This document shows positions 1-6,183 of a stretch of 8,077 bases of DNA, one piece after another. Origin of the DNA: Candidatus Babelota bacterium (GTDB lineage Bacteria > Babelota > Babeliae > Babelales > JAUPTZ01); assembly GCA_030917105.1 (NCBI GenBank), contig JAUPVI010000043.1:1-8077 (forward strand), written 5' to 3'. Both the position numbers and the translations under genes were made by a program. The notes beneath the pieces are model-generated. The model did not search any database. It worked only from the letters and a program-made list of their open reading frames with translations, and was not told the DNA's origin. The number at the start of each line of letters is the position of its first letter. Within the stretch, counting starts at the first letter, position 1.

Positions 1-238
1 AAGCGTTGGTTATTGTGAGCACGTACGAAAATATGCAGAACAGTTTCACATTGAAGGGACAGTGCAGTTTGAAGAGCGTGGGTCGGTATTGATATATGCG
101 GTTGGGGCCAGCGAAGCCTTGGATAATTTTATAGATTACGTATACCAAGGTTCTGAAAAGTCATTGGTTGAGGAGGTTGCTATAGAAATTGCGCCACCAG
201 GTCGAGACTTTCGGGGCGTATTTAGAATTATTGGGTAG
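1..238 (+). CDS. acyP: Acylphosphatase-like protein, 3' part only (catalytic residues not conserved)
   Basis: The reading frame enters at base 2 and ends at TAG 236-238, giving 78 residues. About 13-16 N-terminal residues lie outside the window, since the family is about 90-95 residues long. The fragment follows the acylphosphatase pattern: the post-loop helix (VGYCEHVRKYAEQ, residues 2-14), the strand-turn-strand around GTVQFEERGSV (19-29), and the second helix ASEALDNFIDYVYQG. Active family members hydrolyse the carboxyl-phosphate bond of acylphosphates, using an Arg in the G-V-x-F-R loop and an Asn in the following strand (GWVxN). Here those positions read Cys5 (bases 14-16) and Phe23 (bases 68-70), so the usual chemistry is doubtful. 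The fold assignment is fairly safe and enzymatic activity is not. A gap of 83 nt separates it from the next gene. Confidence 0.72.
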   Translation, partial: SVGYCEHVRKYAEQFHIEGTVQFEERGSVLIYAVGASEALDNFIDYVYQGSEKSLVEEVAIEIAPPGRDFRGVFRIIG

Positions 239-271
239 GGTCTATGAGTCTGGTATAGCGGTTTTTTATGT

Positions 272-279
272 GATACACT
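272..279 (+). promoter_or_regulatory. Weak candidate extended -10 promoter element
   Basis: In the only sizeable gap of the window (239-321), the bases TGATACACT (271-279) read as TG-n-TACACT, an extended -10 with four of six matches to TATAAT. No good -35 hexamer is seen 16-18 bp upstream (TGGTAT at 251-256 is poor). If used, transcription would start about 7 nt downstream and drive the membrane protein and pot genes. The rest of the gap shows no convincing hairpin or operator. Confidence 0.2.
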
Positions 280-308
280 ACGGACCTTGTTTTTAACGCT
301 GAATATTT

Positions 309-315
309 GAGGGGG
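309..315 (+). promoter_or_regulatory. Ribosome binding site of the His-rich membrane protein
   Basis: GAGGGGG lies 6 nt before ATG 322. It is a strong Shine-Dalgarno match at normal spacing and fixes the start of the gene at 322. Confidence 0.75.
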
Positions 316-321
316 TAGCAC

Positions 322-1032
322 ATGCAAAAGAAGAGTAAACCATCAACCGGTTCATGTTGTCATGCTGAAACCACCACCAGTCATACAAGTTCGATCTCTC
401 ATGAGTTGTTGTGCCATTTTCCGTATGCGGTCTTTGCCGTTGCGCTGAGCTTGGTTTTCCTGACTTTGTTTGGGTACACTAATCCAACGAGTTATCGAGA
501 ACTTCATGGCCTTTTCCATACGTTACATTTTCTTCATATTCTTTTTGCTGCCACTGGCACCGTGCTCGTATTTCGCAAATACGGGGGGTCGCTTCTCGGC
601 TCACTTGGCGTGGGCATGTTTGTTCCGGCGGTATTTTGTACGCTTTCTGACGCCATCATGCCGTACTTTGGCGGGTTATTGTGTGGTATTCCCATGCATT
701 TCCACTTTTGCTTCAGAGACCACTTTACGACGATTCTCCTCTTTTTGGTGGTTGGGGTTGTAAACGGTATAGTCATGAGCTTTCATGATTCTGATGGTCA
801 ACAGAAATATGCTACTACTGCGCACTTTGCTCATATCTTCATCAGTGCTTTTGCCTCGACGGTCTATATGATCAGTCATGGTTTTAGCGACTGGTACCAA
901 CATATGGGTTTTGTCTTTAGTTTTTTATTGATCGCCGTTCTTATCCCATGCACACTTGCTGATGTGGTTGTTCCAGCATTTTTTGGCGGTATGAGTGCAA
1001 AGTCAGCTCGTGCGAGGAGACATGGTGAGTAA
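322..1032 (+). CDS. Unrecognised His/Cys-rich polytopic membrane protein with internal duplication
   Basis: This is a 236-residue protein that I cannot assign to a named family. A polar N-terminus carries Cys12-Cys13-His14 and further His (21, 27, 32). It is followed by about six hydrophobic segments (roughly 34-52, 67-84, 92-109, 137-153, 168-184, 195-220) and a basic tail (Lys/Arg at 227-233) that suggests a cytoplasmic C-terminus. It has 17 His and 7 Cys. His62, His66, His69 and His72 are spaced so that much of the set faces one side of a helix. The two halves share motifs: T-x-H-F-x-H-I (67-73 and 166-172), then C-T-L-x-D-x3-P (106-114 and 210-218), then F-G-G (116-118 and 221-223). Start ATG 322 has a strong RBS. 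The gene overlaps potA by 11 nt, so co-translation is likely. Metal or haem binding or transport is an inference from residue content only. Confidence 0.8.
   Translation: MQKKSKPSTGSCCHAETTTSHTSSISHELLCHFPYAVFAVALSLVFLTLFGYTNPTSYRELHGLFHTLHFLHILFAATGTVLVFRKYGGSLLGSLGVGMFVPAVFCTLSDAIMPYFGGLLCGIPMHFHFCFRDHFTTILLFLVVGVVNGIVMSFHDSDGQQKYATTAHFAHIFISAFASTVYMISHGFSDWYQHMGFVFSFLLIAVLIPCTLADVVVPAFFGGMSAKSARARRHGE
517..675 (+). repeat. Internal protein repeat, copy 1 (His-rich membrane protein)
   Basis: This encodes residues 66-118. Landmarks are T67-x-H69-F70-x-H72-I73, followed 33 residues later by C106-T-L-S-D110, P114 and G117-G118. It pairs with the second copy at 814-990. The DNA of the two copies has diverged strongly, so this is an ancient duplication seen at protein level. 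Confidence 0.6.
814..990 (+). repeat. Internal protein repeat, copy 2 (His-rich membrane protein)
   Basis: This encodes residues 165-223. Landmarks are T166-A-H168-F169-A-H171-I172, followed 38 residues later by C210-T-L-A-D214, P218 and G222-G223. The inter-motif spacing is 5 residues longer than in copy 1, and one residue is added between the Pro and Gly-Gly. Confidence 0.6.
1015..1020 (+). promoter_or_regulatory. RBS of potA, leaving the start ambiguous
   Basis: AGGAGA sits only 1-2 nt before ATG 1022 but about 5 nt before GTG 1025, the next in-frame codon. Either codon may be used, which changes the protein by one residue. An upstream in-frame GTG at 995 would add nine residues that do not look like the family's start. 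Confidence 0.5.
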
Positions 1033-2119
1033 AAGTATTCGTTTGGAAGGAATTACTAAGTATCGCAGCGGCGAACCGGTTCTGCAGAAGCTGAACTTGG
1101 AAATTCGATCGGGTGAGTTTTTTGTATTGCTTGGACCAAGCGGCTGTGGCAAGACCACGTTGTTGCGGATTCTTGCAGGCCTTGAGTCGGCTGATAGCGG
1201 CAAACTCTTTTTGGGCGACACTGACATTACCAATGTGCCTATTCATAAGCGTAAAATTCATACCGTGTTCCAGCAGTATGCATTGTTTCCCCACATGAGC
1301 GTTTCGGAAAACGTTGCGTATAGTCTACGAGTTCGTGGTGCTATAGACAGCGAGGTTGAAGACCGCGTGGCTCATGCATTGCGTACTGTGCGACTCGGAG
1401 CGTTTGGTAAGAAATCAGTTACGCAATTATCTGGTGGTCAGCAGCAGCGTGTAGCGCTTGCGCGTGCGTTGGTGTGTGAGCCAGAAGTGTTGCTCCTTGA
1501 CGAGCCATTGGCTGCGCTTGATCGAGAGCTTAAAGAGCAGATGCTTATGGAGCTCGTTGATTTGCAGCAAAAACTACGCACTACTTTTGTCTATGTTACT
1601 CACGACCAGTTTGAGGCACTTACCGTGGCTGATACCATGGGTATTATGAATCGGTATGGGAAGCTTGAACAATTGGGAAGCGCTGAGGATATTTATGAAT
1701 TCCCACACTCCCGATTTGTAGCTGATTTTGTGGGGCGCACCAATATTTTTGATGGTCGTGTAAAAGTGTCGCGTGAGGCGTATCATATCGAAGTTGACGA
1801 TTTGGGCACGTTTGTGCTTAACGTTACGTCAGAAATTAATTGGTTGGTGAGTGGTATGCAGCTCTTCTTGAGTATACGCCCCGAAAAAATTGATATTAGT
1901 TTGCAGCGACTTGACGGTTTTTCGAATGAGCTAATGGGTCGTGTGACGAGCATGATTTATTATGGTCGTTCGACTGAATACAAAGTATTGCTAGCTAATG
2001 GCCAGAGTATCATGGTGTTCGAGCAAAATGAGCACCATTTCCCAAAGAAATCGATTGAGCTGGGAGATGAGGTGTATCTCTACTTCCAAAAAGAAAACAC
2101 TGTTCTTCTACGTTATTAG
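1022..2119 (+). CDS. potA: PotA-type ABC transporter ATP-binding protein
   Basis: A 365-residue cytoplasmic ATPase that would power import through PotB/PotC. Visible motifs in order are Walker A GPSGCGKT (38-45), Q-loop Gln84 in VFQQYALFPH, signature LSGGQ (136-140), Walker B VLLLDEP (156-162) with catalytic Glu161, and switch His194 in VTHDQ. The Gln-rich stretch GGQQQRVALARAL is typical of the spermidine/putrescine, maltose and iron importer ATPases. A C-terminal regulatory TOBE-type region (about 245-365, with SIRPEKI at 284-290) completes the usual length (E. coli PotA is 378). The start is ATG 1022, inside the end of the preceding gene, with GTG 1025 as the alternative. The potA label rests on the potB/C/D neighbours as much as on the ATPase, because these ATPases resemble one another. 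No motif is missing. Confidence 0.88.
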   Translation: MVSKSIRLEGITKYRSGEPVLQKLNLEIRSGEFFVLLGPSGCGKTTLLRILAGLESADSGKLFLGDTDITNVPIHKRKIHTVFQQYALFPHMSVSENVAYSLRVRGAIDSEVEDRVAHALRTVRLGAFGKKSVTQLSGGQQQRVALARALVCEPEVLLLDEPLAALDRELKEQMLMELVDLQQKLRTTFVYVTHDQFEALTVADTMGIMNRYGKLEQLGSAEDIYEFPHSRFVADFVGRTNIFDGRVKVSREAYHIEVDDLGTFVLNVTSEINWLVSGMQLFLSIRPEKIDISLQRLDGFSNELMGRVTSMIYYGRSTEYKVLLANGQSIMVFEQNEHHFPKKSIELGDEVYLYFQKENTVLLRY

Positions 2120-2123
2120 GGGG
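2118..2123 (+). promoter_or_regulatory. RBS of potB, deciding ATG 2129 over GTG 2123
   Basis: AGGGGG overlaps the potA stop codon and ends 5 nt before ATG 2129. The in-frame GTG at 2123 lies inside this site and so cannot be served by it. The start is therefore placed at 2129. Confidence 0.7.
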
Positions 2124-2128
2124 TGACG

Positions 2129-3004
2129 ATGCGAACCGTGAATCAAGTACGGCATTTTGCGCAATACCAGGGGCCTTTTGTTTTAGGATTACCGGCTTTT
2201 TTGTGGCAAACTTACTTTTTGTTGGTACCGCTTGTGTTTATTATGGTCATCAGCCTTGTGGCAGATACTGCGGCAGGGGACTGGCATTTAACATTTGATC
2301 ATTACCTATCATTGTTTTCATACATGCATTTTAAGGTGATGTTGAATTCGGCATTACTTGCTTGCATAACCGGAGCATTTTGCTTGCTCATTGGTTATCC
2401 GGTGGCTTATTACTTGGCGCTTAAATCAAAGCGTCTCAAGCAGGTTTTGTTAGTGTTTTTGATATTGCCGTCGTGGACCAGCTTTATTATTCAAATTTAT
2501 TCTTGGTTTTATTTGTTGCAAAAGCGCGGCTTATTTAGCAGTTTTTTCTATGCGCTTGGGTGGACGAGTGAGCCTATTTCATTGCTTAACAACTATAGTG
2601 CAACCGTTCTTGGGATGGTGTACTGCTACTTACCGTTTATGGTATTGCCGCTCTATACTGTTCTTGAAAAAATGGATAAGCGGTTGCTTGAAGCGGCTGC
2701 TGACCTTGGAGCAAGTCCATGGAAAACATTTACCACCATTGTATTGCCGCTTTCAATGTCTGGTATTCGAGTTGGGCTTGCGTTGGTGATGGTGCCAGCA
2801 TTTGGCGAATTTGCGATTCCCGATCTTATGGGCGGGGTAAAAGAAATGTATTTGGGCCGTATTGTATTTGAAAAATTCATTCTTTTCCGTGATTGGCACT
2901 CTGGGGCTGCAGTGGTTATGATTTCATTCCTTGTGCCACTTGCTGTGGTTACGCTGTGGTATATGGTAGACAAGGTTCAAAAGCGGCTTACGGTGGAGGG
3001 GTAA
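2129..3004 (+). CDS. potB: PotB-type ABC transporter permease
   Basis: A 291-residue inner-membrane permease forming half of the translocation channel. About six hydrophobic segments are visible (roughly 17-42, 72-96, 105-130, 157-178, 211-232, 258-280). The cytoplasmic coupling loop that docks on the ATPase is clear: E188-A-A-A-D-L-G-A-S-P-W followed by IVLP (188-207), the EAA motif of binding-protein-dependent permeases. The run LPSWTSFIIQIYSW (114-127) and the segment around FGEFAIPDLMGG (225-236) match the PotB/PotH type and support assignment to this subunit over PotC. Length is close to E. coli PotB (about 275-285). It begins 9 nt after the potA stop, and its own stop is 2 nt before potC, so translation is probably coupled. 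Confidence 0.87.
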   Translation: MRTVNQVRHFAQYQGPFVLGLPAFLWQTYFLLVPLVFIMVISLVADTAAGDWHLTFDHYLSLFSYMHFKVMLNSALLACITGAFCLLIGYPVAYYLALKSKRLKQVLLVFLILPSWTSFIIQIYSWFYLLQKRGLFSSFFYALGWTSEPISLLNNYSATVLGMVYCYLPFMVLPLYTVLEKMDKRLLEAAADLGASPWKTFTTIVLPLSMSGIRVGLALVMVPAFGEFAIPDLMGGVKEMYLGRIVFEKFILFRDWHSGAAVVMISFLVPLAVVTLWYMVDKVQKRLTVEG

Positions 3005-3006
3005 CT

Positions 3007-3801
3007 ATGTATTATTCAGGATCTCGATTTGGGCGGTATCTTAATCCGCTGATGGTGAGCTGTGTCTATTTATTTCTCTATCTTCCTATTATTATTTTGG
3101 TTGTTTTTTCTTTTAATGACGGTGATTTTGCCGGCGGTTGGAAAGGTTTTTCTTTCCGTTGGTACCATGCCATGGTTCATTCGCAAGAAATTTTGGCGGC
3201 GTTGCGAGCTTCTCTTATTGTTGCTTGTAGTTCGACCATCTTGAGTCTTGTGTTTGGTACTTGTGCTGTTATTTCTACGAAATGGCTTCGCTGGGAGCGG
3301 TGGTTAAATGTTTTTTACACAAACGTGCTGATTCCCGATATTGTGCTTGGCATAGGATTGCTCTGTTTGTTTTCGCTTCTAAATCTGCCCCTCGGTTATA
3401 AGAGCTTGATTGTTGGGCACACGGTGCTTGGCCTTGGATTTGTGATTCCGATTGTCAGCTCTCGTTTTAATCAGATTGATCCAATCTTAACAGAAGCATC
3501 GCTTGATCTTGGGGCAACGCAATGGCAAACGATGAGACGTGTTGTTTTACCGTTGTTAACACCCGGACTTATGGCTGCTGGGCTGCTTGTCTTTACTCTT
3601 TCTCTTGATGATTTTGTTATTTCATTCTTTTGTGCTGGAACGCATGTAGAAACGTTGTCGGTGTACGTATTTAATCAGATTAAAAACCTGATTGATCCAA
3701 GTATTAACGCTCTTTCAACGTGCATGCTTCTCATTAGCAGCCTTTCAGTTGTTTGCTTGGCATACCTCAACATCTTGGACGAGGTGGTTCACAGTGATTA
3801 A
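3007..3801 (+). CDS. potC: PotC-type ABC transporter permease
   Basis: A 264-residue second permease that would pair with PotB. Hydrophobic segments lie at roughly 14-36, 64-90, 104-125, 134-152, 186-208 and 234-255. The EAA coupling loop reads E163-A-S-L-D-L-G-A-T-Q-W and then VVLPLLTPG (163-187). LSLDDFVISFF (198-208) is a hallmark of PotC/PotI permeases. The N-terminal YLFLYLPIIILVVFSFN also fits the subunit. The start is ATG 3007, preceded by GGAGGGG (2995-3001) at 5 nt spacing. A longer frame reaching back to 2893 would lie inside potB and is rejected. Length matches E. coli PotC (264). The end overlaps the potD start by 8 nt. Confidence 0.88.
   Translation: MYYSGSRFGRYLNPLMVSCVYLFLYLPIIILVVFSFNDGDFAGGWKGFSFRWYHAMVHSQEILAALRASLIVACSSTILSLVFGTCAVISTKWLRWERWLNVFYTNVLIPDIVLGIGLLCLFSLLNLPLGYKSLIVGHTVLGLGFVIPIVSSRFNQIDPILTEASLDLGATQWQTMRRVVLPLLTPGLMAAGLLVFTLSLDDFVISFFCAGTHVETLSVYVFNQIKNLIDPSINALSTCMLLISSLSVVCLAYLNILDEVVHSD
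3781..3787 (+). promoter_or_regulatory. RBS of potD, supporting a GTG start inside potC
   Basis: GAGGTGG lies 6 nt before GTG 3794. No in-frame ATG follows within the N-terminal hydrophobic segment, and the ATG at 3692 is deep inside potC, so GTG 3794 is the best start. Confidence 0.65.
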
Positions 3802-4906
3802 TTTTCGGTCGTTACAGGAATATGGCATCCGCCTGTTGCTCGTGGTTCTGGCAAGTGGGCTTCTCTATGGGTTTTTAGCGCTTGGTCGGCAGGAGCAAAC
3901 CGAAGCGGTTACGATATATGCATATTGTGACATGCTTTCTACAGAGGACTTTGAAGAGTTTACAGCACAAACGGGCATTCCGGTGGTTGTGCGGCACTTT
4001 GAAGCAATTGAAGAAGTTATTACGAAGTTGGTGTTTACACGTGATAGCGGCATCGATATTGTTGCGCCAACCGACTCGATGGTCGAAGTGTTGCGTGAAA
4101 AGAATTTATTGTTGCCCCTGACAAAAGAAAAATTACCTTCTATTCCCGATTTGTGCTCCTATTTAATGGGGCGGTTCTATGATCCTGAAAATATGTATAC
4201 GGTTCCTTTTTCTTGGACGCCGGTTGGTATTGGCTATGACACTCGCGTGGTTCGTGCACTGCCTGGCAACATAGGATGGGATATCATTTTTGGTACTTAT
4301 CGTGATGACAAGCTGATCTCTCCTGATCGATTGTATGGTGCGGCGGTTGATAAAGTTTGTTTGGGTGAAGATCCGTTTGAAACGGAGTGGCTTGCTATGC
4401 TGCATCTCTATGGATCGGTTGAGGCGACGGTCTTACAAGAACATGAAGATGCAGTGGTGAAACTGCTCAAAGAGCAAAAAGCCTGGATTGAATGTTATAC
4501 GAATAACCTGCAGTACTTTTTGGTTTCAGGAGTTTGTCCTGCCGTTGTTATTCCTGGCGCTTACATGATCAACTTGCGGGAAGAGAATAGCTGGGCAGAT
4601 TTTGTGATACCTGAAAAAGGATCTATGATGTACATCGGTAACTTTGGGATATCGGCGACGAGCAAAAAGGTAGCGCAAGCGCATGCGGTCATTGAGTATA
4701 TGCTTTCTAAAGAAGGCGCTCTTGTGTGTTATGAAAATCATAAATTTTTGCCAGCTAATGCTGCGGCGTGTGAGGCGTTGCCAGAGGCTGTGCGCAGTCA
4801 TCCCTATTTGTATCCAGATTTAAACTTATTCAATCGCTTATATACATTACACAATGCTATTCCTGGCAGCGTAATTGAACGAGTATGGCACCATGCCATG
4901 GTTTAG
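3794..4906 (+). CDS. potD: PotD-like extracytoplasmic substrate-binding protein
   Basis: A 370-residue binding protein that would deliver substrate to PotB/PotC. A basic N-terminus and a hydrophobic stretch (about 12-30) form a signal peptide or membrane anchor. There is no lipobox cysteine. The mature region follows PotD: VTIYAYCDMLSTEDFEEF (39-56), the first strand and helix; GIDIVAPTDSMVEVLREKNLL (86-106); VPFSWTPVGIGYD (137-149), matching IPYIWGATAIGVN; and a closing block around VIPEKGSMMYIGNFGIS (271-287). Ligand positions known from E. coli PotD are poorly kept: the NWTEY motif is absent, STYY reads PTDS, the IW of the hinge region reads IP, and FWMDS reads MYIGN. Membership in the family is firm, while a polyamine substrate is uncertain. 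It overlaps potC by 8 nt and uses a GTG start. Confidence 0.8.
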   Translation: MINFRSLQEYGIRLLLVVLASGLLYGFLALGRQEQTEAVTIYAYCDMLSTEDFEEFTAQTGIPVVVRHFEAIEEVITKLVFTRDSGIDIVAPTDSMVEVLREKNLLLPLTKEKLPSIPDLCSYLMGRFYDPENMYTVPFSWTPVGIGYDTRVVRALPGNIGWDIIFGTYRDDKLISPDRLYGAAVDKVCLGEDPFETEWLAMLHLYGSVEATVLQEHEDAVVKLLKEQKAWIECYTNNLQYFLVSGVCPAVVIPGAYMINLREENSWADFVIPEKGSMMYIGNFGISATSKKVAQAHAVIEYMLSKEGALVCYENHKFLPANAAACEALPEAVRSHPYLYPDLNLFNRLYTLHNAIPGSVIERVWHHAMV

Positions 4907-4940
4907 CACAATTTCTTTTAACCTTACATAATGGTGAGAT

Positions 4941-6179
4941 ATGCAGAAACAATATGCAGAGCAAGTAAAAGGCTTCTTTCAAATTTACGGTGTCAAGCGG
5001 CGTGAATGGATTATGCAAATCGCTGCATGGAAAGACAGTGGCTCCAATAAGGAGCTTGCTGCTAAAATAGAAGCGCTTATGGCACAAGTAGAAGAGTATC
5101 ACGTTGCACTGAATGCATTACTTGCGCAATCTGAGTATGATGCGGATCGTGTCGATCGTTTATATCGTCAAATGAGGTCTTGTTACGATGAATTGGTGCA
5201 ACTTACAAAGCCGGTTTGGCGTGTATGGCTTGAGGCAATTGTTGTTGCTGGCCTTGCGGCATTTGTAATTCGTACTTTTATTTTTGGTATTTATCATGTT
5301 CCGACAGGATCAGCTGAGCCAAACATTTTGGTTGGTGATCGCCTCTGGGGAAATAAGATGGTGTACTTTATGCAAAAGCCAAAACATGGCGACTTGGTTA
5401 TATTTAATGACCCAGAATTTGTGTACAGTCAAAATACTGTACAGCGGCTCTGGCAAAAATATGCCGGCATACCGCTTTTGGGTGGCTTGCTTAAGGGCGG
5501 GCCTGACAATTGGGTAAAGCGCGTTATTGGTGTTCCAGGGGATAAGATTGAAGGTCGTCTAGAGAATGGCCGCACCGTTGTATATCGCAATGGCGAAAAA
5601 CTCGATGAAGTTTACGTAAATCCTTACCCATTATTATATCTTCGGAAAGAAACTGGATTCTTTGCGCCAGATTCTTTCTTGGGAGCTTTGTTACCATCGT
5701 TTTTGCGCACTCGCATACATGAGGTTCGGTATACCTATGATCCTTCCTTGCCGCTTGATCAGCAGCCGTATTATCACATGCTGCCACAAGAAGTGGTGCG
5801 TCATCCAGCGAGCGGAGAGCCGTTCGTGTTGCCGGCATTTGAGCCCACGCATGATCATATGCGTCGCAATGTTGACGCGTTTGGGCCATTTGTAGTGCCA
5901 GCAGGTAAGTACTGGGTACAGGGGGACTCGCGTCGTAACAGCCGTGATAGCCGGTTTTGGATGTTCTTAGATGAGGAGCATTTGTTGGGCCGAGCAAGTA
6001 TCGTATTGTTCTCGTTTGATAGTGAAGAGCCATTTTGGCTGTTCGCATTGTTAAAAGATCCGGTTGGGTTTTTCACGCATGTTGTCCGTTGGAGCCGCTT
6101 TTTAAAACCTTTGTGGCAAATCCCTGATTTGCGTGAGGGACGGCAGGCGGTAGAGAAGGCAAGTTCAGAGGAAAATTAA
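4941..6179 (+). CDS. lepB: Type I signal peptidase (leader peptidase)
   Basis: A 412-residue inner-membrane serine protease that removes signal peptides from exported proteins. Residues 1-92 are charged and helical, with a likely coiled coil at about 34-88. One membrane segment follows (about 96-117). Catalytic boxes in order are VPTGSAEPNILVGD (120-133) with nucleophile Ser124; WVKRVIGVPGDKI (191-203) with general-base Lys193; and GDSRRNSRDSRFW (328-340). The Met that normally follows the Ser (SGSM) is Ala125. The stretch between the Lys box and the last box is about 125 residues, comparable to E. coli LepB's large periplasmic domain. Start ATG 4941 follows GGTGAG (4933-4938), a modest site. 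It sits 34 nt after potD with no terminator between. It could process PotD if that protein is cleaved. Confidence 0.9.
   Translation: MQKQYAEQVKGFFQIYGVKRREWIMQIAAWKDSGSNKELAAKIEALMAQVEEYHVALNALLAQSEYDADRVDRLYRQMRSCYDELVQLTKPVWRVWLEAIVVAGLAAFVIRTFIFGIYHVPTGSAEPNILVGDRLWGNKMVYFMQKPKHGDLVIFNDPEFVYSQNTVQRLWQKYAGIPLLGGLLKGGPDNWVKRVIGVPGDKIEGRLENGRTVVYRNGEKLDEVYVNPYPLLYLRKETGFFAPDSFLGALLPSFLRTRIHEVRYTYDPSLPLDQQPYYHMLPQEVVRHPASGEPFVLPAFEPTHDHMRRNVDAFGPFVVPAGKYWVQGDSRRNSRDSRFWMFLDEEHLLGRASIVLFSFDSEEPFWLFALLKDPVGFFTHVVRWSRFLKPLWQIPDLREGRQAVEKASSEEN
6167..6172 (+). promoter_or_regulatory. RBS of metG within the end of lepB
   Basis: AGAGGA lies inside the last lepB codons, 11 nt before ATG 6184. The spacing is somewhat long but usable. 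Ribosomes ending lepB would stop 4 nt before the metG start. Confidence 0.5.
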
Positions 6180-6183
6180 TCAT

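Noticed and set aside
239..321. Possible riboswitch, terminator or operator in the gap before the His-rich protein
   Set aside because: Only a long-range GGTC/GACC pairing was seen. The region is too short for a known polyamine or metal riboswitch, and no palindrome or T-run hairpin is present.
2893..3006. Longer N-terminus for potC starting inside potB
   Set aside because: The added residues overlap the end of potB and do not resemble a PotC N-terminus, while ATG 3007 has a well-spaced strong RBS.
3160..3179. 20-nt stretch in potC matching 18 of 20 bases at 4886-4905 in potD, considered as a repeat or site
   Set aside because: Both are explained by similar codons (W-Y-H-A-M-V and W-H-H-A-M-V), there are only two copies, and no further symmetry or spacing supports a functional site.
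3692..3793. Longer N-terminus for potD starting at ATG 3692
   Set aside because: It overlaps potC by over 100 nt, has no RBS, and would bury the signal segment; GTG 3794 has a good RBS.
4885..4899. Short inverted repeat (ATGGCA, CCA loop, TGCCAT) at the end of potD, considered as a terminator
   Set aside because: The stem is only 6 bp, sits before the potD stop codon, and no continuous T-run follows directly; the bases are explained as the codons for W-H-H-A-M-V.
5524..6048. 174-residue antisense reading frame opposite lepB
   Set aside because: It lies wholly within the strong lepB coding frame, has no recognisable domain or RBS, and its composition is that of a shadow frame.
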